A stretch of 64,000 nucleotides of DNA from assembly GCA_942490855.1 (NCBI GenBank), contig CALNYS010000002.1:62001-126000 (forward strand). The letters run 5' to 3'. Shown here one piece after another: positions 25,216-33,194 of the stretch. A program made the position numbers and the translations under genes. How positions within the stretch are numbered: position 1 is the first letter of the stretch; the number at the start of each line of letters is the position of its first letter. The notes beneath the pieces were generated by a model, which worked only from the letters and a program-made list of their open reading frames with translations, had not been told where the DNA came from and ran no database searches. The stretch comes from CALNYS01 sp942490855. GTDB lineage: Bacteria; Planctomycetota; Phycisphaerae; Phycisphaerales; UBA1924.

Positions 25216-26667
25216 TCAGCCGGCGGTTTTTTCCATCGCGCCTTCGAGGATCTCAAAGACACGCGCCCAGTGCTCGTCCTTCATCGCGGGGATCGGGGGC
25301 AGCATGCGGAGGTGGTACGGGTCGTGCCCGCAGGGCAGGACGATGAGGCCGTCGTGGAAGGCCTGGGTGCACAGCGCGCCGATCTTGTCCTTGTCGCCGG
25401 CGAAGGGCGTGAAGCGCATCATCCCGCCGATCCCGCCGACGTGCCCGATCGTGCCGGGGACGTGGGGGAACCACTCGGGACGCTTGGCGACGAGGGCCTG
25501 GGCGTGCTGCTCGAAGAGGGCGCGGTGGTGTGCGATGAGCCCGCCCTCGCCGTAGAGGTTGTCGGAGCGCAGGCGCTCGATCATGCGCCGCCCGACGTTC
25601 AGCGGGACGGTGCCGCCGAGGAAGGTGCCCGAGAGCAGGCCCGGGCGGGGCATGTACTCGGGGGTGAAGAGGACGGCGCAGACCTGCGAGAGCTTGCCGA
25701 TGGTGCAGACGTCGATGTAGTCGCCGAGGTCGAGGGTCTCGTAGGCGAACATCTCGCCGGTGCGCCCGAAGGTCTGGACCTCGTCGGCCCACACGGCGAT
25801 GCCGTTCTCCTTGCACACGTCCATGAGCGCCGTGAAGAAGGAGCGGGGCGCGACGTTGTAACCGCCCTCGCCCTGCACGAGCTCGAAGACGAACGCGGCG
25901 TGCTGGCCCGGGTAGCGGGCGATGTGCCACTGGAGGTGCTTGACGGCCATCTCGGTGTAGGCGCCCTCGCCCATCTTGGCGGCGGCGGCGGCGTCGAAGT
26001 AGGGCATGTAGTCGACGCCGATGGTCGTGGGCACGCCCTGGCGGTACGCCGCGGAGTCGCCGATCTGGCACATCGCGACGGAGCGCCCCATGAAGCAGTC
26101 GGCGAAGGCGATGACGCGGTCGGCGGGGTGGTTGTTCTGGTAGACGATCTTGAGCGCGTTGTCGTTGGCCATCGCGCCGGAGTTGCAGAGGAACGCGTGG
26201 GCGAGGCGGCTGTTGCGCCCGGCCTCGTTGGCCATCAGCGCGGTGAGGTCGATCGCGTCGGCGTTCTGCTGGAAGTAGCCCTGCATGTGAACGTCGCTGG
26301 TCGCGGCGACGAGCGCGGTGCGGGCGAGGTCCTCGTCGGAGTGCCCGAAGAAGTGCGGACCGATGCCGCAGACCATGTCGAACTTGACGGACCCGTCGAG
26401 GAGCTCGACGAGCGGGCCGTTGCCGACGCCCGAGCCGACGTAGGGCACGAAGAGCCCCTTGCCGCGCGACTCGTTGGCGAGCGCGTCGTAGCGCTCCAGC
26501 TCGGCCTTGAGTTCGTCCTTAGGGGGGCGGGCGTCGGTGATGGCGGCTTTGGCCTGACGCAGCCCTTCGAGCACGGTCTCGACGCCGGAGGCGAGCGCCT
26601 GCGAGGCGCGGAACGCGCCGCCCGAGGTGGCGGTGGAGGTCGTCGGATGGTCGGTCATCTGCGTCAT
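25216..26667 (-). CDS. class III aminotransferase (succinylornithine/acetylornithine transaminase-like)
   Basis: 483 residues. PLP-dependent: AFLCNSGAMANDNALKIVYQ, ELVQGEGGYN, WADEVQTFGRTG (Asp holds the pyridine N) and the Schiff-base Lys in DVCTIGKLSQ. By position between astA and the M20 peptidase it should act as AstC, moving the amino group of succinylornithine to 2-oxoglutarate. It is longer than E. coli AstC (406), mainly through about 70 extra N-terminal residues, so another substrate (for example N-acetylornithine) is possible. An ATG at 26658 is an alternative start. Confidence 0.85.
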   Translation of the reverse strand: MTQMTDHPTTSTATSGGAFRASQALASGVETVLEGLRQAKAAITDARPPKDELKAELERYDALANESRGKGLFVPYVGSGVGNGPLVELLDGSVKFDMVCGIGPHFFGHSDEDLARTALVAATSDVHMQGYFQQNADAIDLTALMANEAGRNSRLAHAFLCNSGAMANDNALKIVYQNNHPADRVIAFADCFMGRSVAMCQIGDSAAYRQGVPTTIGVDYMPYFDAAAAAKMGEGAYTEMAVKHLQWHIARYPGQHAAFVFELVQGEGGYNVAPRSFFTALMDVCKENGIAVWADEVQTFGRTGEMFAYETLDLGDYIDVCTIGKLSQVCAVLFTPEYMPRPGLLSGTFLGGTVPLNVGRRMIERLRSDNLYGEGGLIAHHRALFEQHAQALVAKRPEWFPHVPGTIGHVGGIGGMMRFTPFAGDKDKIGALCTQAFHDGLIVLPCGHDPYHLRMLPPIPAMKDEHWARVFEILEGAMEKTAG

Positions 26668-26798
26668 GTCGGCCCCGATCTGAGGAGAAGTGGTGCGGGA
26701 AAGGAGATTCTTCACGACCGGCGCAGCCCCGTCCACCCCGCCCGCTCTGGATCGTGAAAGAAAGAGACGGGTGCGCCGCCGACCTGTGTTTAAACCGT

Positions 26799-28058
26799 TT
26801 AAACCATGCCCGTATCGGGCGACGCCGGCGCGCCGAGCCCGGCCGAACCGAGGCGCGTCAGCACGACGGCCATCAGCTGCGCGCGCTCGCGCAGGCTGGC
26901 GAGCTCGATCCACTCGTCGGGGGTGTGCAGCCCGCCGCCGCGCACGCCCAGCGTGTCGATGGTCGGGAGCCCCGCGTCCTGGAGGATGTTCCCGTCGCAC
27001 ACCCCGCCCGTCGAGGCGAAGGGGAGCGCCTGCCCGAGCGACTCGGCCGCGGCCCGGGCGATGAGCCCGAGCTGTTTCGTCCCGTCGGTCAGCGGCTTGG
27101 CGGAGCGCTGGAAGGAGTGGTCGACCCGCACCCCGGCGACGCCCGCGTCGAGGTCGGCGGCGCGCTCGAGGCCCGTGAGGAGCGCGATGATCTCGTCGCC
27201 GATCTCCTTGGTCGGGAAGCGCGCGTTGCCCCAGGCGAGGGCGTGGTCGGGGACGGCGTTGGTCGCGTCGCCGCCGCGCAGCGGGCCCACGCTGAGGATC
27301 CGTCCGCGCTCGGGCTGGGGCATCTCGGAGACCGCGAGGACCGCCTCGGCCAGCGCCGTCACGGCGCTCACCCCTCCGGTGAAGTTGCGCCCGACGTGCG
27401 CGCTGCGCCCGGTCGTCTCGATGCGGAACTGGCCGGAGCCCATGCGCTCGATCGCGAGCTCGCCGCCGGGGAGCGCGGGCTCGGTCGCGAGGCCGATGTC
27501 GTGGCGCGTCGCCTGCTCGCGTATGAGATGCTCGGAGCAGTAGGACCCCGTCTCCTCGTCGCTGGTGAGCATGAGCGTCCACGGGACCTCGTGCCCGAGC
27601 TCGTGCAGGGTCTCGAGCGCGGTGAGCGTGGTGAGCACGCCGCCCTTCATGTCCACGACGCCCGGGCCGACGGCGGTTTTCTTGTCGAGCGCGACGACCA
27701 TCTCTTTGAAGTCGCCCTCGGGGTCGAAGACGGTGTCGATGTGGCAGCAGATGAGGACGCGCGTGCCGGGGGCGGCGTCGCCGCGCTGCATCGCCGGGCT
27801 GGAGCACACCGCGATGGGCGCGATGACGGGGTCGCTCCCCCCCATCAGCCACGCGGGCTTGGGGCGCCCGTCGAACATCTCGACCGACGCGCCGATAGCG
27901 CGGAGGCGTTCGAGCAGGATGGAGCGGTACGCGTCGAGCCCGGGCTGGTGGTTCCACCCGGTGGGGATCGCGACGTGCGCCGCCAGCTCGCCGGGCATGG
28001 CGCCCGCGCGGGCGTCGATCGCTGCGCAGACCTCGCGTTCGAGCGCCTCGCTGGTCAT
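26799..28058 (-). CDS. M20 family metallopeptidase (glutamate carboxypeptidase/ArgE/DapE-like)
   Basis: 419 residues. Metal ligands and catalytic residues are visible: LICCHIDTVFD (His, Asp), GVVDMKGG (bridging Asp), TSDEETGS (catalytic Glu, Glu), and GGGLHTPDEW near the C-terminus (His). The M20 dimerisation domain follows GRSAHVGRNF. In this operon a role on N-acylated amino acids of the AST pathway, possibly replacing the unrelated desuccinylase AstE, is plausible but inferred. Start overlaps the DinB gene stop (ATGA). Confidence 0.85.
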   Translation of the reverse strand: MTSEALEREVCAAIDARAGAMPGELAAHVAIPTGWNHQPGLDAYRSILLERLRAIGASVEMFDGRPKPAWLMGGSDPVIAPIAVCSSPAMQRGDAAPGTRVLICCHIDTVFDPEGDFKEMVVALDKKTAVGPGVVDMKGGVLTTLTALETLHELGHEVPWTLMLTSDEETGSYCSEHLIREQATRHDIGLATEPALPGGELAIERMGSGQFRIETTGRSAHVGRNFTGGVSAVTALAEAVLAVSEMPQPERGRILSVGPLRGGDATNAVPDHALAWGNARFPTKEIGDEIIALLTGLERAADLDAGVAGVRVDHSFQRSAKPLTDGTKQLGLIARAAAESLGQALPFASTGGVCDGNILQDAGLPTIDTLGVRGGGLHTPDEWIELASLRERAQLMAVVLTRLGSAGLGAPASPDTGMV

Positions 28059-28555
28059 CAGACCGAAGGCCGCCCGGCGGCGCGCCGCCAGGCGCTGAGC
28101 TGCCCGAGGTGGACGGCCTCGTGCGTCGTCATGAGCGTCACGCACGCGTGCCAGATGGAGGGCCAGCGCGGCTTCCAGCGCTCGATGAGCACCGGGCCCC
28201 CGAGGTGGTCCTCGTCCGCTTTATCGAACGCCTCGGCGAGGCGGTGGCGGACGGTCAGGAAGTGCGCGACGAGCGCGTCCTTCGGGGGGTACTCGCCGAG
28301 GTCGGCGACGGGGCTCGACTGCTGCCCGTAGCGGTGCGTGAGCGGGTCGTCGGGCTCGTCGCCCGCGAGCATCTTCATGAGGACGGGCGGGTACGCCGCG
28401 AGGTGCGACAGGACCCACGCGGGGTGGTTCATGACGACGCCGCTGACCGGCTGCGCGATCATCTCTTCGGGCGTGAGGTCGGCGACGAGGCGCTCGGCGT
28501 ACTCGCCCGAGTGCTTGTACTGCGCCAGGATTCCCTGCCGGGCGGCGTGGTTCAA
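28058..28555 (-). CDS. DinB/YfiT-like four-helix protein
   Basis: 165 residues from TTG at 28555, which overlaps the stop of the upstream phosphatase-like gene (TTGA). Helical layout with His residues at DinB-like metal positions: GVVMNHPAWVLSHLAAYPP, then SIWHACVTLMTTHEAVHLGQ, where the final H-x-x-x-H pattern is typical of DinB. DinB-like enzymes are often thiol-dependent or mycothiol/bacillithiol-type transferases. The role is unknown. It is embedded in the AST-containing unit. Confidence 0.75.
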   Translation of the reverse strand: MNHAARQGILAQYKHSGEYAERLVADLTPEEMIAQPVSGVVMNHPAWVLSHLAAYPPVLMKMLAGDEPDDPLTHRYGQQSSPVADLGEYPPKDALVAHFLTVRHRLAEAFDKADEDHLGGPVLIERWKPRWPSIWHACVTLMTTHEAVHLGQLSAWRRAAGRPSV

Positions 28556-29100
28556 CGGTACGCCCTCGCGGGGGCGGGCGAGGCGACCCATTCGCTGAGG
28601 CTCTCGGAGCCGAGGCCGGCGGCCTGCCCGCGCAGGAGCGCGTCGTCGGCGCTGAAGCCTCGCTTGACGCGCAGGTAGCGCCCCCACACCCCGCCGACGC
28701 GACCGGACGACGCGCAGTGGATGAGGACGGGGCCGCGGGTCTGCCCGAGCTCGTCGATGAAACCCTCGAGCCATTCGTCGCGCCCTTCGCGGGGGAAGGG
28801 CATGTGGACGTACGCGACGCCGAGGTCGTCGAGGAGCGCGTCCTCGTCAAAGTCCACGCGCTCGTCCATCTCGGCCTGCGTGCGCAGGTTGATGACCTTC
28901 ACAACGCCGCGATCGGCGAGCGTGCGGAGCGACGCGGCGTCGGGCTGGCCCGCGAAGTAGAACCGCCCGTCGCGCGAGAGGTTCGTCGCGCCCTCGACGC
29001 CATCGACGGGCGACGCGACGTGCACCGGCGCCTGGTTCAGCGTGGCGCACCCGGGCGCGACGAGCAGGCAGGCGAGCATGATCAACGATGCGATGCGCAT
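28552..29100 (-). CDS. lipoprotein with cysteine-phosphatase (DSP/PTP-like) domain
   Basis: 182 residues. Leader MRIASLIMLACLLVAPGC with lipobox. The mature domain reads NLSRDGRFYFAGQPDAASLR, then GVVKVINLRTQAEMDER, then VLIHCASSGRVGGVWGRYL. HCASSGR is the HCx5R-like P-loop of tyrosine/dual-specificity phosphatases, although here it is HCxxxxR, one residue short of the usual five, so activity is uncertain. Members of this family are often called BLH or phosphatase-like. It is exported, which is unusual for a phosphatase. Confidence 0.78.
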   Translation of the reverse strand: MRIASLIMLACLLVAPGCATLNQAPVHVASPVDGVEGATNLSRDGRFYFAGQPDAASLRTLADRGVVKVINLRTQAEMDERVDFDEDALLDDLGVAYVHMPFPREGRDEWLEGFIDELGQTRGPVLIHCASSGRVGGVWGRYLRVKRGFSADDALLRGQAAGLGSESLSEWVASPAPARAYR

Positions 29101-29112
29101 GGGGCTTCTCCT

Positions 29113-30555
29113 TTAGGCGTTCATCATCGCCATGAGGCGCGAGAGGTCCGCTTCGTTCTCGACGTTCATGATGACGTCGCGCAGCTCGTTGCAGCGCGCC
29201 TCGCCCACGACGCCGCTGCCGAGCGCGTTGAACTTCACCGCGATCTCTTCTTCTGTCATCGGGTCGCGCGGGTCGCCCTTGGGGACGTCCACGCGCTTGG
29301 TGTGCGTGGAGCCGTCCTTGAGGGTCAGCGTCACCTGCGAGGGCTGGAACTCGGGGAAGAGCGCCTCGAACTCTTCGTTCGCGACGACCTTCACCATGTC
29401 CATCACCGGCTCGAGGCCCTTGTCGTCGATGCGCTCCTGCTTGAACTGGAGCGGCGTGACCATGCCGTCGACGAGGCCCACCGCGAGCGAGTAGGGCAGC
29501 GAGTGGTCCGCCGTCTCCTTGCCCGTGGGGCGGTACTTGTGGGGGTCGCCCAGGATGTCGGCGGCGCGGGCGATGACCTCGACCTTGATCTCGGTCACGT
29601 CGTCGGCCTTGATGCCGTTCTCCTGCACGCACTTCATCATCGCCGTCAGCGGCGCGTGCGAGAGGGCTTCGATGGGGAAGCTCTTCATGCCGCAGTCGAG
29701 GATGCGGTACTTGTCAGAAGGCTTGCTGGGCAGGTCGCCCACGAGCGTCTGCTCGTCGAAGGTGCAAGGTTTGCCGTCGTAGACCGAGTGCCCGAAGACG
29801 TGGAAGAGCCCTTCCTTGCCGTCGAAGATGTGCTCGGGGCCCGAGTAGCCCAGCTTCGCGAGCAGCGCGGACTCGACGCCCAGGCGCGTCGCCCAGGGGT
29901 CCACGGTGTTCTTCATGTTCGTCAGCTTGCCGGCGGTCACCGCGCCGACGTGACCGGAGCGCGACCCGGAGATGCCCGCGGCCTGCACCATCTGATCGAC
30001 GGTCAGGTTCAGCATGCGACCGGCCGCGAAGGGCGAGGCGAAGCCGGTGATCGTCGCGTGGTGCCAGCCGTACTCGCGCACGCCCGGGCGCCCGAACTCG
30101 GCGAGGCGCATCTCGAGCTCGTAGGCGATGACGATGCCGAGGATGAGGTCCTTGCCCGAGAGCCCCTCGCTCTCGACGAGCGCCATGGGCCCGGAGATGA
30201 TGTCGGAGGGGTGGGACGGGTCGGCTTTCCAGTAGATGTCGTTGTAGTCCATCGCGCGGATCATGTGCGCGTTGAGGAACGAGGCATCGACGGGGTTGGT
30301 CTTAAAGCCCGTGACGAAGCAGTTGCAGGGCCCGGCGCCGGCGTCCCCGCTGGGGTGCATCGCGCGGTGGTGGGCGAGGAGGATCTTCGCGTCCTCCTGC
30401 TGCGACCCGCCCAGGGCGCACCCGAGGGAGTCATAGAGAAAGAGCTTCGCCGTCTGGATCGCCTCCGGCGAGAGGTCCTCGTAGCGGAGCCCGCAGGCCC
30501 ACTTGGCGAGGTCGTAGGAGATGAAGTTGTCCGTCTTGAAGGTGCCGCTGGCCAT
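29113..30555 (-). CDS. prpD: MmgE/PrpD family protein (2-methylcitrate dehydratase-like)
   Basis: 480 residues. PrpD removes water from 2-methylcitrate in propionate breakdown; related members act on citrate-like or cis-aconitate substrates. Motifs: YDSLGCALGGSQQEDAKILL, LNAHMIRAMDYNDIYWKADP, SHPSDIISGPMALVESEG, YGWHHATITGFASPFAAG and SGSRSGHVGAVTAGKLTNMK. It is the first gene of the minus-strand unit that leads to the AST genes. No prpB or prpC sits beside it, so the exact substrate is open. Confidence 0.88.
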   Translation of the reverse strand: MASGTFKTDNFISYDLAKWACGLRYEDLSPEAIQTAKLFLYDSLGCALGGSQQEDAKILLAHHRAMHPSGDAGAGPCNCFVTGFKTNPVDASFLNAHMIRAMDYNDIYWKADPSHPSDIISGPMALVESEGLSGKDLILGIVIAYELEMRLAEFGRPGVREYGWHHATITGFASPFAAGRMLNLTVDQMVQAAGISGSRSGHVGAVTAGKLTNMKNTVDPWATRLGVESALLAKLGYSGPEHIFDGKEGLFHVFGHSVYDGKPCTFDEQTLVGDLPSKPSDKYRILDCGMKSFPIEALSHAPLTAMMKCVQENGIKADDVTEIKVEVIARAADILGDPHKYRPTGKETADHSLPYSLAVGLVDGMVTPLQFKQERIDDKGLEPVMDMVKVVANEEFEALFPEFQPSQVTLTLKDGSTHTKRVDVPKGDPRDPMTEEEIAVKFNALGSGVVGEARCNELRDVIMNVENEADLSRLMAMMNA

Positions 30556-30810
30556 GCCTGGGGGTGCTCCGGAGAAGGGTCGCCGCCCGGATTCAGGCGG
30601 TCCGAGGAGCGTAGCAGGCGGATCAGGGTTCGTCAGGGGCGTCTTCTTAGTGGTGGCCGTAGACGGTAAACGAGCTTCCCGTAACAGCGGCAGAGCTACT
30701 CCTACGCGTTGGCCCAGGCAAACCTACAACCTGCTGAGCAAGCCCCATTTTTTTCATCCCGATCGATCCGATGCTGCGTGGCTAAACGGAAGCCCCTGGA
30801 GACAACTCGC

Positions 30811-31155
30811 ATGAACATGCCTACGGTTATGGAAGCGACCTTCTTCGCGACGATTCCGTACTTAGCAAGCTACCCGGACTGCATCATGACTTATGAAAAC
30901 AGAACGATCGTATGGCGTCACGACAGCGAGTACATCGCGATTGGGCACACCGGCTACACCACAGAAAACGGTGAAGAGCTTGAGTACGCGATCAGTGAGA
31001 GCCCGAATTCCACGAATACCCATTCATTGTACCACTGCCGCATTAGCCCTCATTCGTCAGCGCTCTGCACCTTCAACAACGAGATTCGCTTATCTCTTGA
31101 TGATGCCAAGCGCACCTGTGAACGCCATTTTCAGTCGAAGGCTCTTGGTTACTGA
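30811..31155 (+). CDS. hypothetical protein with atypical base use
   Basis: 114 residues from ATG at 30811, 9 bases behind GGAG. Sequence such as FFATIPYLASYPDCIMTYEN and GEELEYAISESPNSTNTHSL resembles nothing I recognise. It has no signal peptide or long hydrophobic segment. Third codon positions are far less GC-rich than in all neighbours, and it is the only plus-strand gene between 22.4 and 33.2 kb. This suggests recent acquisition. The same frame is open back to 30709, but those extra residues look non-coding. Confidence 0.5.
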   Translation: MNMPTVMEATFFATIPYLASYPDCIMTYENRTIVWRHDSEYIAIGHTGYTTENGEELEYAISESPNSTNTHSLYHCRISPHSSALCTFNNEIRLSLDDAKRTCERHFQSKALGY

Positions 31156-31285
31156 ATTTCGCACGGCCACACTCTTGCTCGCCGCACCACGCGCAGCCAG
31201 CACCTCCGTTGATATCCCGTGCTGCTGGCTAACTGGCTAAAACATTGTCGGTTGTAAGCCTTTACTTTCCCCTGCCAAATTTACC

Positions 31286-31645
31286 TCAGCGCTGGACGAA
31301 CTCCGCGCCCGCGCACCACTGCTCCTCGGCCGTCTGCCCGGACCACACCACCCGCGCGGTGCGCATCAGCGGGACCTCGCCCGTCGGGGATTCCACGGTG
31401 ATCTCGAGAACGTCGCCGACGCCCAGCTCGTGGGGCGTGTTCAGGCGCAGGCCGGTGCCGGAGAGATCGCACACCGTGACGGGGAAGGAGCACCCGACGT
31501 CGATCGGCTGGGGGCGCGTCTGCTGCACGCTCTTGGCGATCCCGCCGAGGCTGTAGGCCGCCCGGTCGATGTGGCGTCGGTCCACGTCCTGCCAGAGGGC
31601 CGCGGCTTCCTGTTCGCTGAGGTGGCTGCTCTGAGGCGTATCCAT
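31286..31645 (-). CDS. PilZ domain protein
   Basis: 119 residues. The C-terminal two thirds fit PilZ, a cyclic-di-GMP receptor fold: VGCSFPVTVCDLSGTGLRLN (with the D-x-S-x-x-G element), DVLEITVESPTGEVPLMRTA and GAEFV at the end. The upstream RxxxR element is not obvious (RRHIDR near residue 23 could serve), so c-di-GMP binding is not certain. Single-domain form. Confidence 0.75.
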   Translation of the reverse strand: MDTPQSSHLSEQEAAALWQDVDRRHIDRAAYSLGGIAKSVQQTRPQPIDVGCSFPVTVCDLSGTGLRLNTPHELGVGDVLEITVESPTGEVPLMRTARVVWSGQTAEEQWCAGAEFVQR

Positions 31646-31730
31646 AGCCGGGGCTCCGCAAGAGGTGATGCGGGTATGTCGGCAGGATCCGGGCTCAGAT
31701 GTAGGGGAACATGACGCGGTTCTCGGACAG

Positions 31731-31856
31731 TCAGCCCGCGTGGGCGGCCGTGGCCGTCAGGACCATCGCGGCGAGGCCGGCGATCCATGCGGCCGAGAGG
31801 CCGGCGAGGACAGCTTTGCGGTAGTTCGAGCGTCTCTTGCGTGCGATCGTCTTCAT
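31731..31856 (-). CDS. small single-span membrane or secreted peptide
   Basis: 41 residues: MKTIARKRRSNYRKAVLAGL followed by a hydrophobic stretch ending TATAAHAG. Strongly basic N-terminus, one hydrophobic segment, and an A-H-A end like a signal-peptidase site with almost nothing after it. Too short to identify. A further upstream start in the same frame is less likely. Listed because the signal-like pattern is clear. Confidence 0.4.
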   Translation of the reverse strand: MKTIARKRRSNYRKAVLAGLSAAWIAGLAAMVLTATAAHAG

Positions 31857-31920
31857 GCCACAGTCTTCGCACCCCCCGCTGGAGGGTTCCGTGGGCGATC
31901 GTGTCTGGTCAAAAAGAACG

Positions 31921-31952
31921 AAAAACGCCCGCGCCGGGGTTCGGCGCGGGCG
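31921..31952 (-). terminator. rho-independent terminator for the dockerin-tailed gene at 31982
   Basis: On the minus strand a perfect 10-bp stem CGCCCGCGCC / GGCGCGGGCG (31926-31935 with 31943-31952) is followed by TTTTT and further T-rich sequence. It lies 30 bases past the stop codon. Confidence 0.88.
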
Positions 31953-31981
31953 TCGTACTGTTCCGAGGTCATCGGCTTCGC

Positions 31982-32800
31982 TTAGAAGCAGGGCCCCCAC
32001 GCGGCGAGCATGATCGCCAGGTCGCTGGAGGTGACGCGCCCGTCGCCGTCGAGGTCGGCGTTGCAGGCGCCGCGGACGACGCGGAGGGTGTTGGAGGCGC
32101 CGGGCTCGGGGCTGCCGTCGCCGTCCTGGTCCCAGGAGTAGATGATGTCAAAGAAGGAATCGAAGGTCGCGCCGCCGCCGCGGGCGAGTTCGATGCGGTT
32201 GACGCGGACCTCGATGGTCTGGGTGACGCCGGGCTGGAGGATCATCGGCTCGATGGTCTCGACCTCGAAGACCCCCTGCGGCATCGCCTGGGCGCGGGGC
32301 GCCCACTGCACGGGCTGATCGGACGAGTTCGTCGCCGACAGCGAGAGGTTGACGGTGCGCGGGTTGTCCACCACGACGACGGGCGTCCCGGGCGTCGCCT
32401 TGACGTCGCCGGTGTGCCGGATGGAGCCCTGGCACTTCATGATCCCGCCGGTGGTCGTGTTCTCGAGCACGGCGGTAAAGAGCACCGTCTCGCCCACTGC
32501 CCCCGGGTCGCAGAGAATGGTGACGGGGATGTCGACGCACTGCCCGGGCTGGAGCGTGACCATGCCCTGGGAGGGCATCGCGGTGACCTGGTCCTTGATG
32601 AAGAACCACGTGTAGTCGCTGGTCACGTCGGTGCAGTTGCAGATCGTCAGGACGACGTTGGCGGTGCCCATCGTCTCGCACCCGGGGACCGGGCAGCACG
32701 GGACGTCCCAGCTGAGGTGACAGCTGTCCGCGTTCGCCACACCGACGGACCCGAGGACGGACGCCACACCAACGCAGATCATGTGCATCAAGTTACGCAT
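31982..32800 (-). CDS. secreted protein with a single C-terminal dockerin-like repeat
   Basis: 272 residues. Signal peptide MRNLMHMICVGVASVLGSVGVANA, then a cysteine-rich N-terminal part (SWDVPCCPVPGCETMG, VLTICNCTDVT) suited to disulfides outside the cytoplasm, Ig-like strands in the middle (VVVVDNPRTVNLSLSATNSS), and the tail CNADLDGDGRVTSSDLAIML followed by AAWGPC. The tail is one EF-hand-like/dockerin repeat; relatives in this window have two. AAGGAG precedes the start. Probably surface-displayed; function unknown. Confidence 0.8.
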   Translation of the reverse strand: MRNLMHMICVGVASVLGSVGVANADSCHLSWDVPCCPVPGCETMGTANVVLTICNCTDVTSDYTWFFIKDQVTAMPSQGMVTLQPGQCVDIPVTILCDPGAVGETVLFTAVLENTTTGGIMKCQGSIRHTGDVKATPGTPVVVVDNPRTVNLSLSATNSSDQPVQWAPRAQAMPQGVFEVETIEPMILQPGVTQTIEVRVNRIELARGGGATFDSFFDIIYSWDQDGDGSPEPGASNTLRVVRGACNADLDGDGRVTSSDLAIMLAAWGPCF

Positions 32801-33194
32801 CGCAATACTCCTTTTTTCTTCGAAAGAAAAGAACGAAAGCACAAGGCATCGAACACTCAACGCTACACGCGTCGATTCCCGACGCCGCATCGACCCTACC
32901 GCAATCGGCGCCCTCTGACAAGCATGAAAAGAGTTATGCGCCCCGTGCTGCACCATGCGCGCCCGCGCGCCGCGGCGCGACGGCGCGGCTCGTCCCCGTC
33001 CCCTTGCGCCCGCGGCGCACGGGCGGTAGTGCGCACGAAACCCGGGCCCGGGCAACGTCCGAGAGCCCACCGACAGCGGGGCGCGAGGCTCGCCCGATCG
33101 CCATATCCGCTCGGACCGGCCCCTTCCACTCGCCCGCCGCGCGAACGCCGCTTGACGCGTAACGAGCCCCCCTTTCCCGGCCGATACCGCCCTC
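32801..33194 (+). other. intergenic region between divergent genes
   Basis: 394 bases. The part next to 32801 is A/T-rich (AATACTCCTTTTTTCTTCGA) and holds the ribosome-binding site and probably the promoter of the minus-strand secreted-protein gene. The remainder is very GC-rich with short palindromes (CGCGCGCCGCGGCGCG near 32963) and no credible coding sequence. Confidence 0.5.

Noticed and set aside
25216..27957. Single 913-codon minus frame covering the aminotransferase and upstream region
   Set aside because: Only the part after 26667 is the aminotransferase; the upstream part is an out-of-frame reading of the M20 peptidase gene, which has a better supported frame.
30600..31280. Integron gene cassette or attC site in the low-GC island
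   Set aside because: No paired RYYYAAC/GTTRRRY core sites with an imperfect palindrome could be found around the ORF, and no integrase is present.
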